From Bacillota bacterium (lineage in GTDB: Bacteria > Bacillota > Clostridia > Clostridiales > Clostridiaceae), in contig JAJXWH010000003.1 of the NCBI GenBank assembly GCA_021781745.1, positions 1-64,000 of the forward strand: 64,000 nucleotides of DNA. The letters run 5' to 3'. Position numbers and translations under genes: made by a program. Below, piece by piece: positions 18,172-27,522 of this stretch. Within the stretch, counting starts at the first letter, position 1, and every line of letters begins with the position of its first letter. The notes beneath the pieces were generated by a model. That model searched no databases and was not told where the DNA came from. It saw only the letters and a list, made by a program, of their open reading frames with translations.

Positions 18172-19362
18172 TTATTTTAATTGTAATTTTACTTCAGGAT
18201 AAAAAGATTGTTTTTGCTCTAGCAAATTGCTATCCATATTTTTAAGATATTTATCAAAGAAAGCAGTTATATATGAATTTGTTATTTGTAAACCGCGTTC
18301 CCCGTTTATAGTACCGTAAATTCCTAAGGCTTTTAAAATTGGAGAAAAAAAGAGTGTGTTATCTGTAAAGCTAAAATGTGCTGTTTTTGATATTTCTATT
18401 ATATACCCATCCTTATTTAGACTGTTATAGAAATTTTGAATTTTGTTGTTTTCCTGAAGATCAATTCCTTTTTGCTCATGTTGACTCATGATAAACATTG
18501 ATGGCTTTTCGGGTCTTGTTTGCACACCATATAAATAACCATCAATATCTATATTTGTTTTAATTCTTTCATCCGTAATACTTGCCTCAACAGAAGCAGC
18601 ACCTCCAAAGGAATGTCCAAAAGCACCTATATGCTCCATATCCACATGTCCTGTCCACATATTTCCCTGTTCTATGCTCATTTCGCCTAGCTTACTGATT
18701 ACAAAACTCATATCTGCAGACCAGGTTTTAATTAGATTTGAACCAACATCATTTAACTCCTTATCTGTAGCATCACCTTCAGGCATAGAACCTTTAGACG
18801 TTTTATTTGCTGTACCTCCATCTGAAAATACAACAAAGTCAGAACTATAGGTTGGATTTATTGCTACGACTATATATCCCTCGCTTGCTAAGTTCTCTGC
18901 CAGTATTGTATAGTTAAACACTATCTTGCCCATTCCAGGTTCAAAAACTATTAAAGGGTAATTGGTTTGCTTGGTTGATAAAGGTACATCTTGGTAAGAA
19001 TTGGTTTGAACTTTTTTAAAGTTCTGCTGCAAATATGCCATGCCTGTATTTTTTTCCTGCTCAGTTTCCCATTTCCCGGGTAAGTATTCCGCTTTTTTAG
19101 TGTTTTCTTTGAAGTCTGATGGATACCAAACCCACACGGATAACTTTCTTTTATTGCCATCAGTTTCAGTAAAACTCTCGTTCCTTGAGGCGTCAATCCA
19201 GTCATAGTTGGTTCTACCTACTGCAAAAGAGCCGGTGGGTTTTGGCAATACTACAGTTTTATTTCTCTGGGTTAAGAAGTATATTGAAACTGAAGTTAAT
19301 AAAATCACAACCGTAATTGTTACATATAAAAATGCTCTTAGCATACGTCTTTTGAAAATCAC
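18172..19362 (-). CDS. Membrane-anchored alpha/beta hydrolase, PAF-acetylhydrolase-like
   Basis: 396 residues from GTG 19362, which follows GGAGG by 8 bases. An N-terminal membrane segment (FLYVTITVVILLTSVSIYFL) anchors the protein with the enzyme outside. The catalytic serine is in GHSFGG, the oxyanion turn in PLIVFEPGMG, and a late His in KTAHFSFTD. This arrangement matches the platelet-activating factor acetylhydrolase isoform II/dienelactone hydrolase group. It likely hydrolyses lipid or ester substrates; the exact substrate is unknown. Confidence 0.85.
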   Translation of the reverse strand: MIFKRRMLRAFLYVTITVVILLTSVSIYFLTQRNKTVVLPKPTGSFAVGRTNYDWIDASRNESFTETDGNKRKLSVWVWYPSDFKENTKKAEYLPGKWETEQEKNTGMAYLQQNFKKVQTNSYQDVPLSTKQTNYPLIVFEPGMGKIVFNYTILAENLASEGYIVVAINPTYSSDFVVFSDGGTANKTSKGSMPEGDATDKELNDVGSNLIKTWSADMSFVISKLGEMSIEQGNMWTGHVDMEHIGAFGHSFGGAASVEASITDERIKTNIDIDGYLYGVQTRPEKPSMFIMSQHEQKGIDLQENNKIQNFYNSLNKDGYIIEISKTAHFSFTDNTLFFSPILKALGIYGTINGERGLQITNSYITAFFDKYLKNMDSNLLEQKQSFYPEVKLQLK

Positions 19363-19586
19363 ATCCGAATCCTCCCTATAATTGATTTTGATTACATAAT
19401 AAATTTAAGATTTCATAATTAATTCAGATTATTGTTCAATTTAGTGAAATATAATCTATACGTTGAAATAGTACATTTTTTATATCTTCAATTGTTTAAA
19501 ATAATTCTCTAATATTATTATATGTTACTTCGAGCATTTCTAAACAAGATATACTAAACGTTAGGTATGTTGTCATGTAAAAAAAT

Positions 19587-19755
19587 TTATGCTTTCAAAG
19601 TTCTATAAAAAGCATCCCAAAGCGAGGCTATCTGTTTTCTCCAATCCTTAGATCCACTTTCTAAGATACTGTCCATATCTATACATTTATTTGTGTATAT
19701 AAAAATGCTTGTTATCTGTTCATCACTTAATAATGATTTTATTTCTCCTTTATTT
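19587..19755 (-). pseudogene. C-terminal remnant of a TetR-like regulator
   Basis: An open stretch reads GEIKSLLSDEQITSIFIYTN, KCIDMDSILESGSKDWRKQI and ASLWDAFYRTLKA, then stops, similar to the ends of some TetR/AcrR proteins. There is no DNA-binding domain upstream, and a stop precedes it. The family call is tentative. Confidence 0.4.
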
Positions 19756-19794
19756 CTTGATTATACTATTTCGCAAAATTATATATCTTAAGGC

Positions 19795-19915
19795 AAAAAT
19801 CCTTATTTCTGCGTAAAGGTACCCCCTTAACGCAAAATCCCCCAAACTAATCAGTTTGAGGGAACATAAAACACATTATCAAATTTTCTAAATATCCTTG
19901 AAGCCCTTTGATATT
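19795..19915. repeat. Boundary repeat A (terminator type)
   Basis: Contains TTCTGCGTAAA, a hairpin CCCTCAAAC/GTTTGAGGG type stem (CCCCCAAACTAATCAGTTTGAGGG), GGAACATAAAACACATTAT and CCTTTGATAT. The same series of blocks recurs at 20262-20341, 22395-22562 and 34500-34659. Here it follows the EndoU remnant instead of an rlmD tail. Confidence 0.65.
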
Positions 19916-20258
19916 AGAATTTTTTATATGCAACTAATTCTACTTCCTTCTCTACAATTATTACTAAATCTTTTTGTCCACTATTAAAACTTACCCCACT
20001 AAATTTAAAATTGTATTTCATAATTTTCTTCTTCCTTATCTTAGGAAATGAAGGCATTATTTTGCCTGTTGAGCTATCTATATACATTTCTATTATTATA
20101 CCTGAAGACGTTTGTCCTCTAAAAGTATTTCTAGTTCCTTGAATAAACTGTCTAGAACTATACGCTTCATTTATTGAATCTATAATTTTTTAAAGACTCC
20201 ATGATGTTGGAAAAAATGATGATTTTGCTGTTTTAAGCACACCATTAACTTGACCTAA
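19914..20258 (-). pseudogene. Bacterial EndoU nuclease domain remnant (polymorphic toxin tip)
   Basis: One frame reads GQVNGVLKTAKSSFFPTSWS, a TAA stop, KIIDSINEAYSS, then NTFRGQTSSGIIIEMYIDS, GKIMPSFPKI and a normal end at 19914. SSFFPTSWS...KII..INEA and the GI.I..YID...GKI..FP block are signatures of the bacterial EndoU RNase toxin domain. The in-frame stop and missing N-terminus (including the catalytic histidines) make it inactive. Such domains sit at the C-termini of secreted polymorphic toxins. No immunity gene was recognised. Confidence 0.6.
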
Positions 20259-20261
20259 TAA

Positions 20262-20341
20262 AAAATTCCCTCAAACTTTAAGTCTGAGAGAAAAAAATAC
20301 ATATTTACTAACCCCTTCTAATCCTTTGATATTACTATTTT
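20262..20341. repeat. Boundary repeat B (terminator type)
   Basis: A shorter, diverged copy with the stem CCCTCAAACT..AGTCTGAGAG and TCCTTTGATAT, located just after the SDR gene at 20358. It probably also terminates that gene. Confidence 0.55.
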
Positions 20342-20357
20342 TTCTTACCAAAGCAAA

Positions 20358-21077
20358 CTATACTAAATTTTTATAGTCAGCTAGCTTACCTTCAAAATTG
20401 ATAACTTGACCATTGTGATTTTTTTCATCCAAAGCTAAACCTACAATCCATTCTGCAGCTTCTCCAGGCATTTTTACACCTTTTTCTGTTGTATGATTAT
20501 TCAAATCAGTTGAAACGGCACCGGGCATCACTGCAAATATCTGTACCGGGAGAGCAATCTCATCAATGCTAATTCCCCAAGACTTTGTCATTATATTAAG
20601 TGGTGCTTTTCCAGTTTGATATGCAAAAGGGTTCATATTAGGAAATGGCATTGGTTCAATTGGAATTGAAACATTGACTATTTTGCCATGGTTCTCTATA
20701 AGAATGGGTAATAATCCTTTAGACAGCTCAAATGGACCAAGAAAATCTACTGTATAAGTTTCTAAAAGCTCTTCTTTTGTAAATTCCCAGCTAGGGCGTT
20801 TAATAAGCGGTCCAGGTATGCCTGCATTATTAACCAATAAATTAAGCTTTTTATATTCATTTGAAACTCGCTGTACTGCCTCTTTTATACTTTCACTATC
20901 TGAATAATCTATTTTTATTAAATCAACAGGACCATACTTAGCAAGTTCTGTTATTGCATTCTTGCCACGGTTTTCATCTCGAGCACCAACTAAAACGTGA
21001 TATCCTTCTTTTAATAATTTTTTAGAAATTTCAAAACCTATTCCTTTGTTGGAACCAGTAACTAATGCTGTTTTCAT
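20358..21077 (-). CDS. Short-chain dehydrogenase (carbonyl reductase-like)
   Basis: 239 residues from ATG 21077, chosen because AAAGGAG lies 9 bases upstream. TGSNKGIG is the cofactor motif, NNAG follows strand 4, and YQTGK is the catalytic pair with an upstream Ser (VNVSIPIEP). The N-terminal KTALVTGSNKGIGFEISKKL and LLVNNAGIPGP are close to plant and fungal carbonyl/menthone reductase-like SDRs also found in bacteria. It likely uses NADPH. It is divergent from a LysR regulator that probably controls it. Confidence 0.9.
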   Translation of the reverse strand: MKTALVTGSNKGIGFEISKKLLKEGYHVLVGARDENRGKNAITELAKYGPVDLIKIDYSDSESIKEAVQRVSNEYKKLNLLVNNAGIPGPLIKRPSWEFTKEELLETYTVDFLGPFELSKGLLPILIENHGKIVNVSIPIEPMPFPNMNPFAYQTGKAPLNIMTKSWGISIDEIALPVQIFAVMPGAVSTDLNNHTTEKGVKMPGEAAEWIVGLALDEKNHNGQVINFEGKLADYKNLV

Positions 21078-21215
21078 CGTAAGCATCTCCTTTTTTATTA
21101 ACTTGTATTTCTTTTTAGTATATTTTAAATTTTAATGTTTCATCGCTTGATTTGGAAGTTCAAATAAGTTAGTATGGTATAAACTAAAAGTTTATACAGA
21201 AAGGAGATTCCTTAA

Positions 21216-22109
21216 ATGAATGAACTATTAAATGCTTTTATTCAAGTAGCAGAGTCTGGTAGCTTTTCCAAGGCTGCTGAAAAACTATTTGTTTCTCCAA
21301 CGGCTGTGATGAAGCAAATTAATTCCCTTGAGAAACAAGTGGGTGTACCTCTTTTTCTTCGCACCAACCATGGTGTTGAACTCACCGAGGCAGGAAAATC
21401 CTTTAATAATGATGCGGAATTTATTTTGCAGTATTTTCAAGAAGCACTACAGCGTACACGTCAAACATCGCATGTAGGTAAGCATGCTATTCGGGTGGGA
21501 ACCTCTCTACTTAATCCCTGTAAGGTTTTACTGGACCTGTGGAATGAAATCAGTGATCAATATCCCCAGTTTGAAATAAAAATAGTCCCTTTTGAGGATG
21601 ATACACATACACTGCCAAACACTTATCGTAACATTGGCAAACACTTTGATTTCATAGTAGGGCCCTTCCTCACAGAAAATTGGAAGGATTATTCCCGTAT
21701 GCTTAAGCTAGGTAATTATCGTTTTTGCCTTGCTGTATCTCGCAAACATCGGCTAGCTTCTAAAAAGAAACTTTCTATTACAGATATATATGGAGAAAAA
21801 TTGGTTATAGTAAAAGGTGGAACTAGTGTAGCTATTGATGAAATTAGTGAATTTCTCATAAAGAATCATCCTGAAATTCATATTAAAAATGTTCCTCGCC
21901 TTTATGATATTGATGTATTTAATCGCTGCGGACAAAGTAATGTTGTCCTCTTAACATTGGATGCTTGGGCAGGTATTCATCCGTCTTTAGTAACCATCCC
22001 TAGCGATTTGGATTTTACTATACCTTATGGTTTACTCTATCCCTTAAATCCATCCGAGGCTGTTAATCAGTTTTTAGAAATCATAAAAGAAGTACAATCT
22101 AAATATTAA
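21216..22109 (+). CDS. LysR family transcriptional regulator
   Basis: 297 residues. The helix-turn-helix is FIQVAESGSFSKAAEKLFVS, PTAVMKQINSLEKQVGVPLF. The effector domain follows, with NIGKHFDFIVGPFLTENW in place of the usual LD.GI motif. AAAGGAG precedes the ATG. It is divergent from the SDR at 20358 with a 138-base shared promoter region. Confidence 0.9.
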   Translation: MNELLNAFIQVAESGSFSKAAEKLFVSPTAVMKQINSLEKQVGVPLFLRTNHGVELTEAGKSFNNDAEFILQYFQEALQRTRQTSHVGKHAIRVGTSLLNPCKVLLDLWNEISDQYPQFEIKIVPFEDDTHTLPNTYRNIGKHFDFIVGPFLTENWKDYSRMLKLGNYRFCLAVSRKHRLASKKKLSITDIYGEKLVIVKGGTSVAIDEISEFLIKNHPEIHIKNVPRLYDIDVFNRCGQSNVVLLTLDAWAGIHPSLVTIPSDLDFTIPYGLLYPLNPSEAVNQFLEIIKEVQSKY

Positions 22110-22394
22110 ATTTCAACAATATTTCCCAATTTGAAGTCCCAGAAGTTTTCCTTTTTTTCTTATCTATTGAAGCTTATTCGATTGATGATTGAGCCTTGCC
22201 TGGCTCTTGCTTTAATCCACTTAAGCCCTTGCCACACCTTAATCCTAATATCTTCCTTCTTCTTCGTAGAAACTCTCTGCTGAGCTGGGCGGATAGCGCC
22301 CTTTCTGCCTGAGAGCCAACTGTTCCTTCCTTGCAGTAATCTTGCGTGGAAAAACTTTATTTGAAATATGGAAGAGGTTTATTTGAATGGGAAA
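22110..22394. other. Decayed sequence, unidentified
   Basis: The minus strand contains an open fragment rich in basic residues (GRNSWLSGRKGAIRPAQQRV, KVWQGLKWIKARARQGSIIN) with higher G+C than its surroundings and no start. It looks like the end of a lost gene. I do not recognise it. Confidence 0.25.
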
Positions 22395-22562
22395 GGGATT
22401 ATTTTCCGGGTACAAAAAGTTAGACCCTCTTAAAAAAATCCCTCAAACCGTAGTCTGAGGGAACATAAAACACACTTCAATGTTTACTTAAAATCATTCA
22501 AAGCCTTTGATATCAGCCTAACTCTTAACTAGCTTAACTACAGTTTCAACGTGTGTGTAGAC
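22395..22562. repeat. Boundary repeat C with an rlmD 3'-end tail (att-like site)
   Basis: Carries AAAGTTAGACCC, the hairpin CCCTCAAACCGTAGTCTGAGGG, GAACATAAAACACA and CCTTTGATATCAG. On the minus strand it then reads the last codons of a 23S rRNA uracil methyltransferase: THVETVVKLVKS and a stop. Upstream of those codons no rlmD sequence remains. This is what an attachment site at the 3' end of rlmD/rumA would look like. Confidence 0.6.
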
Positions 22563-22700
22563 AAGCCCTAAATACAATTTTGCAAAAATATAATGAAATT
22601 ACCTACTGGTATATGTAAAAGCCTCTACTATAACGTTTCTTTTTCAACCACTCGAAATCACTTTAGTACCGCATCCAGATTCAGTATTCCTTATATCACT

Positions 22701-23726
22701 CTAATATAGAAAATACTCTGGCAACTTATCACTTTCACATATATACTTATATGTTTTCTTTAATGCTTCCCTTGGCTTTACTCCCTTTTTCAGTGCTTCA
22801 TCATATTCTCTTAACCAATATTCTTTCAATTCGTATTCAAGAAGTAGCCTCAGTAATACATACAAAGTCACCTCACTATCTCGATCAACATTGTTGCAAT
22901 TAAAATATTTAATTGCCTCATCATATTCGCACAATGCTATATTTAATTTAAAAACCATTTCAACTAAATTATTTATTTTTTCTTTACGCTGAAAATCAGA
23001 GGAATCTAAAAACAATGATTTCTTTGATGAATTTGACTTTGATTTGTCTAGTTTTTCTTTTAAATCCATACACAGATCAATAGCAATTTTTTTTGCATCT
23101 GAAGATTTAAGATTCTTAACAAATACATTTATCAAAGATGAATGCAATGTTTCCCTATCAACGTTGCTATTAATGACCAGTTCTATAGCAGATTTTATAG
23201 ATTCTTTGTTTATCCCGTTTCCAAGTTTTCTTACGATTACTGTATCAAGTAATACCACTTGCTCTATGCCAACTGATCTGAAAGGGTTATCTGTACTAAA
23301 AATATAATAACCACAACCATAACATAACATATTATACAATTTTTCTAGCAAATCAGTTGCAACGCTTCCCTCTTCACTTTCAACAGAAATAACTTGTAAA
23401 CTCTTAATATAAGCTTTTACTTTAAATCTCCATTTTGGTCTCTCCTTTTTATGAACAAAACTATTTGGAACAAAATAATACTGCTTATATGCATAATCAA
23501 CAAATTGTTCAATCTCTAATTTTAAATTCTTTATGTCTGTTTGACTATCCTTTATTATCTCAACCTTTCCAATACGCAAATATGCATTAACATCCTGCAG
23601 TAATGCATCAATATCCTTGTTTTCACGCATTTTTTTAGGCATAGACTTATACATTTCTGATATAATTAGTCTCAGTTCATCCTCTTTATACTTTTTTAAC
23701 AATTCTCTAACTTCTGATATTAACAT
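22701..23726 (-). CDS. Uncharacterised helical protein
   Basis: 341 residues that I do not recognise. It is predicted mostly alpha-helical, soluble and lysine/glutamate rich, with a small Cys/Gly-rich patch LYNMLCYGCGYYIFS at about residue 130. RKLGNGINKESIKSAIELVI and KKIAIDLCMDLKEKLDKSKS suggest a repeat-like helical fold. AGGAG lies 11 bases before the ATG. It is the first gene inside the att-like site at 22.5 kb and may be cargo of that element. Confidence 0.7.
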   Translation of the reverse strand: MLISEVRELLKKYKEDELRLIISEMYKSMPKKMRENKDIDALLQDVNAYLRIGKVEIIKDSQTDIKNLKLEIEQFVDYAYKQYYFVPNSFVHKKERPKWRFKVKAYIKSLQVISVESEEGSVATDLLEKLYNMLCYGCGYYIFSTDNPFRSVGIEQVVLLDTVIVRKLGNGINKESIKSAIELVINSNVDRETLHSSLINVFVKNLKSSDAKKIAIDLCMDLKEKLDKSKSNSSKKSLFLDSSDFQRKEKINNLVEMVFKLNIALCEYDEAIKYFNCNNVDRDSEVTLYVLLRLLLEYELKEYWLREYDEALKKGVKPREALKKTYKYICESDKLPEYFLY

Positions 23727-23836
23727 CCTATAAGCAACTCCTAAATATTTTTTATTTATCTTAAATTACAATTTTTCTAAAGCATAGATTCTATACTGAC
23801 TTACTAAAACCATTGCGTTATTTCTTCACTAAAGGT

Positions 23837-23989
23837 TTAACTGTCTTTTTCACTTTCAAACAATTTACCCTGCATAATTCCATATTTTTCGAACTCACTT
23901 TCATCAAAAGCGTTTGCAATTTCTGTTGTAACTTTTCCTGCGTTATTTAAGATTTCATATTTATTAAATTGCAAGAACGTATTAATTTA
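23837..23989 (-). pseudogene. C-terminal remnant of a RhuM-like (virulence protein) gene
   Basis: The frame reads TFLQFNKYEILNNAGKVTTE, IANAFDESEFEKYGIMQGKL, then a stop. LxFN.YEIL..AGK.....A...A..EFEKY is typical of the end of RhuM/DinD-type proteins common on clostridial mobile elements. Nothing of the N-terminal part is present. The rest of 23727-24383 is mostly AT-rich non-coding DNA. Confidence 0.5.
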
Positions 23990-24137
23990 ACCTTTCCTTA
24001 TCCATAACCTTACCTACAATTTTTCACGCTTTCATTATTTAGTAATTATATTTACTTTTATTAAACATTTCAATATTATTAGTATATTTTTGTGTATTAA
24101 TAATACATTTATACATATTTTAATATTAAAAAAATTC

Positions 24138-24154
24138 GCCAGACAGTGTCTGGC
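24138..24154. terminator. Short perfect hairpin
   Basis: GCCAGACA / TGTCTGGC around a single base, just beyond the stop of the recombinase remnant, with A- and T-tracts on either side. Confidence 0.6.
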
Positions 24155-24169
24155 AATTATTATTATTCT

Positions 24170-24322
24170 TTATTCAATTATAACCTCTATCTAAGTCCCA
24201 TCAAGCAAACTTGCAATAATCTTCTTTCCATCGAATATAACCATCTTCTCAACAAACATAAATAGTAAATCTACATCAAATTCTTTTATAGGTTCTGCTT
24301 TTTCAATAATTTTTATAAACTA
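24170..24322 (-). pseudogene. C-terminal remnant of a large serine recombinase
   Basis: Reads FIKIIEKAEPIKEFDVDLLF, MFVEKMVIFDGKKIIASLLD, GT, a TAG stop, then IEVIIE. It aligns nearly residue for residue with the end of the recombinase at 24960 (FIEILNKAKPIKEFDEKLFF...GVEIEVIVE). A second, older recombinase gene has decayed here, leaving only its 3' end. Confidence 0.8.
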
Positions 24323-24383
24323 CTTTTACCTATACCTTACTAAAATATTCTCACTCTTAAGTCCATCCTTCCACTTATTAATA

Positions 24384-24821
24384 CTATAACTTCAATAATT
24401 CCTTAAACCACTTAGGTATACTCTCAACTTCTTCTCCAGCCAAAATTTTATTTATGATTCCTTCAGCATCTTCTTTTCTCCAATATTTATTTCTAATATA
24501 GCAATCATGGCTGCAATATTTTCTTTTCATACTTAATGCTTCATATTTCTTTCCACAATACTCACAAACAAATTCATATATCTTTTTCTTATTATTTTTA
24601 CTACCATATTCATGCCTACATTTATCACTACAATATTTCCTTTTTCTTCCCATACTATTCTGCAAAAATTTTTTATTACAATTAAGACAAGATTTATATG
24701 ATTTATCTTCCAGTTTGTCTTCGCTATCAGATATAATAGATGATTTTCCTAGTGTATTTATATTAATTGGATCATTATCTTTTCCTAATATTCTAATTTT
24801 CTTCTTTTGTTCTCTAGTCAT
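24384..24821 (-). CDS. Zinc-finger protein next to serine recombinases
   Basis: 145 residues from ATG 24821 (AAGGAG 9 bases upstream). Two similar treble-clef type fingers are visible: CLNCNKKF..RKYCSDKCRHEYG and CEYCGKKY..RKYCSHDCYIRNKYW. A basic N-terminus precedes them, and the acidic/aromatic tail EEVESIPKWFKELLKL follows. It is in the same direction as the two recombinase genes and 138 bases downstream. It likely binds DNA or assists recombination, by association only. I know no assigned function. Confidence 0.75.
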   Translation of the reverse strand: MTREQKKKIRILGKDNDPININTLGKSSIISDSEDKLEDKSYKSCLNCNKKFLQNSMGRKRKYCSDKCRHEYGSKNNKKKIYEFVCEYCGKKYEALSMKRKYCSHDCYIRNKYWRKEDAEGIINKILAGEEVESIPKWFKELLKL

Positions 24822-24959
24822 TTTCATCTGCTCCTTATGAAATAATAATTGTAGTAATCACTCTAATTGCCTTATTTGTCAAGTTATTTTCAGTAAATAA
24901 AAAAAGATAGCTAAAATGAATTATTTAAAATCCATTCTAACTATCTTTTTCTCATAACT

Positions 24960-26372
24960 CTATTCAACTATAACTTCAATTTCGACTCCATCAAGTAAAG
25001 TTACAATTATTTTTTGTCCCTCATATATAATCATTTTTTCAATAAATATAAAAAATAACTTTTCATCAAATTCTTTTATTGGTTTAGCTTTATTCAATAT
25101 TTCAATAAATTGTTTTGATTTATATTTTTGAAGTTCATTCCCAATCTTTATGTTCTCATTCCATTTACCCAAGAAAAAATCTTTATTTTGAATCAGTGTA
25201 TTAAATGTATCAATAAAAACTTCTTTTAATATCTTATCGTATATATGCCTATTATTACATCCAACTATTCCTTTTGTTTTATTTCTTTGAGTACAAATCC
25301 AAACTTGCTTTTTAAATCTTTCATCATTTGAGCTCCAAACTCTTCTTCCAAAAGATCTGCTGCAACTACCACATATTATCTTTCCTGCCATTGGATTATT
25401 TTTAAGTCCTGGTTCTACTTTCTGCATTTTATATTTTTCTGAAAACAACTGTCTTCTTTCCATTTCTAACTGTACTGCCTCCCACATCTCTTTATTTATA
25501 ATTGCTGGATGGCTTTCTTCAACATAATATTGTGGAACTTCACCATTATTTTCTACTCTTTTCTTAGTAAGAAAATCTACTGTATAAGTCTTTTGAAGCA
25601 AAGCATCTCCTTTATATTTTTCATTAGTTAATATTCCTCTTATAGTACTTTCATACCACTTAACCTTTCCATTCCATCCATTAATTCCATCCTCTTCAAG
25701 TTCTCTTGCAATTCTATTTGTACCTTTACCATTAAGATAATCTTTATAGATTCTTTGTACTATCTTAGCTTGTTTCTCATCTATAATTAAGTTTCCATTT
25801 TTATCTTTATCATATCCTAAGAATTTATTATGATTTACTATAATTTTACCTTGCTCAAATCTTCTTCTTATTCCCCAGGTGGAATTTTCACTAATACTTC
25901 TTGACTCATCTTGTGCTAATGAACTTAGAATAGTAAGCAATACCTCACCTTTTGCATCTAAAGTATTTATATTTTCTTTTTCAAAAATCACTCCAATCCC
26001 TAATTCCTTAAGCATTCTTACATAATTTAAACAATCCAAAGTATTACGTGCAAATCTTGATATTGATTTTGTAATTATTACATCTATTTTTCCCTTCTTA
26101 CATTCTTCAATCATTTTGTTAAATTGCTCTCTCTTTTTAGTGTTGGTTCCTGAAATACCTTCATCTGCAAATATTCCAGCAAGTTCATATTCAGAACTGT
26201 TATTTATAAAATTAGTATAGTAATTAACTTGTGCTTCATAGCTTGATAGCTGTTCCAATTGGTCTGTTGATACTCTGCAGTAAGCTGCCATTTTCTTTTT
26301 CTGTGATTGTAATGTTTGTGCTGAATCTACGCTGTTTGTCCTTGCTGGTATAACTGTAATACTTCTTGCCAT
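24960..26372 (-). CDS. Large serine recombinase, second of a pair
   Basis: 470 residues. The resolvase catalytic domain has the nucleophile serine in AAYCRVSTDQLEQLSS and the arginine region IITKSISRFARNTLD. The Recombinase domain (GKGTNRIARELEEDGINGW, RGILTNEKYKGDALLQKTY) and a zinc ribbon (CGSCSRSFGRRVW ... CTQRN....GCNNRHI) follow. It starts at ATG 26372 after AAGGAGG and overlaps the upstream recombinase gene by 137 bases in another frame. The arrangement recalls the ccrA/ccrB pair of SCC elements. It probably integrates and excises an element. Confidence 0.92.
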   Translation of the reverse strand: MARSITVIPARTNSVDSAQTLQSQKKKMAAYCRVSTDQLEQLSSYEAQVNYYTNFINNSSEYELAGIFADEGISGTNTKKREQFNKMIEECKKGKIDVIITKSISRFARNTLDCLNYVRMLKELGIGVIFEKENINTLDAKGEVLLTILSSLAQDESRSISENSTWGIRRRFEQGKIIVNHNKFLGYDKDKNGNLIIDEKQAKIVQRIYKDYLNGKGTNRIARELEEDGINGWNGKVKWYESTIRGILTNEKYKGDALLQKTYTVDFLTKKRVENNGEVPQYYVEESHPAIINKEMWEAVQLEMERRQLFSEKYKMQKVEPGLKNNPMAGKIICGSCSRSFGRRVWSSNDERFKKQVWICTQRNKTKGIVGCNNRHIYDKILKEVFIDTFNTLIQNKDFFLGKWNENIKIGNELQKYKSKQFIEILNKAKPIKEFDEKLFFIFIEKMIIYEGQKIIVTLLDGVEIEVIVE

Positions 26373-27522
26373 TTTCTATTTCCTCCTTCACAATTACCGC
26401 TTCTTTTATATTAAGCCTACTTACAGTTTCATCATCTATCCTTGTTCCTTCACAAGCACTTTTTCCATTTCTGATATAATTGCTGCATTGCCAAACAATC
26501 TTTTTGCAGTTAAATTTACTGTTCCAAGTTCTTCTTATTAAACTTGAACCACATTTATCACAATATAACATTCCTGTCAGTGGGTATCTTCTTTTATATT
26601 TATCTGTATCTCCTGCAACATTTCCTTTTGCTTCAGCTCTTCTTTTAATTTCCTCTTGAACTTGTTGCCACATTTCTCTTGTAATTATTGGTGAGTGGTT
26701 ATCTTCTATATAATAGCTATCAACCTGCCCATTGTTTTTAACTTTAGTTTTAGTTAAATGGTTTGGCGTGTAATATTTTTGAAGAATAGCATCTCCTCTA
26801 TATTTTTCATTCTTCAATATTTTTAGAATAGTAGTACCGTTCCACTTTCCACCTACTGCTGTAGGAATTCCTTCTTTTTCAAGTTCTTTAGCTATTGTAA
26901 AACTTCCTTTTCCACTTAAATACTCCTCAAATATTCTTTTAACTGTATTTGCTTCTTTTTGATTTATAACTAAATCTCCATATTGATTTTTATCATAACC
27001 TAAAAATCTCTTTTCATTTATAACAAGTTCTCCTCGTTGAAACTTCTGTTTAAATCTCCAGTTAATATTGTCACTTACATTCTTACTTTCTTCCTGTGCA
27101 AAAGAAGAAAGGATGGTAAGCATAAGCTCGCCATCCCCTGATAAAGTATCTATATTTTCTTTTTCAAATCTAACTTCTACACCTATATCTTTTAATTCTC
27201 GTACTATTTGTAGCATTATTGCTGTGTTTCTTGCAAACCTTGAAACTGATTTTGTTATTATTAAATCTATATTACCACTCCTGCAAAGCTCCAACATTCT
27301 TTGAAACTCTGGTCTGTTTTCAGTAGTTCCTGTGATTCCTCTATCTGCAAAAACTTCAACAAACTCATATTCTAGATTGCTTGATATGATGTTTTTATAA
27401 TACTGAATTTGATTTTCTAGAGATTCACCTTGACTTAAACTATCTGTTGAAACTCTTGCATACGCACATACTTTTTTCTTCTTTTGCTGATTCACTGTTG
27501 GTTTTATAATAGTTACTCTCAT
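26236..27522 (-). CDS. Large serine recombinase, first of a pair
   Basis: 428 residues. The nucleophile serine is in CAYARVSTDSLSQGES, with LIITKSVSRFARNTAIML, then a Recombinase domain (GKGSFTIAKELEKEGIPTAV, LKNEKYRGDAILQKYYTPNH) and a zinc ribbon (CDKCGSSLIRRTW ... CSNYIRNGKSACEGTRI). The coiled-coil region after the ribbon is short. GAAAGGAG precedes the ATG. Its last 46 codons are read in a second frame by the start of the next recombinase, so the two are tightly linked and probably act together. Confidence 0.92.
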   Translation of the reverse strand: MRVTIIKPTVNQQKKKKVCAYARVSTDSLSQGESLENQIQYYKNIISSNLEYEFVEVFADRGITGTTENRPEFQRMLELCRSGNIDLIITKSVSRFARNTAIMLQIVRELKDIGVEVRFEKENIDTLSGDGELMLTILSSFAQEESKNVSDNINWRFKQKFQRGELVINEKRFLGYDKNQYGDLVINQKEANTVKRIFEEYLSGKGSFTIAKELEKEGIPTAVGGKWNGTTILKILKNEKYRGDAILQKYYTPNHLTKTKVKNNGQVDSYYIEDNHSPIITREMWQQVQEEIKRRAEAKGNVAGDTDKYKRRYPLTGMLYCDKCGSSLIRRTWNSKFNCKKIVWQCSNYIRNGKSACEGTRIDDETVSRLNIKEAVIVKEEIENGKKYYSYTSKDKQRRFSTNITITEKENGSLLQSINRPIGTAIKL

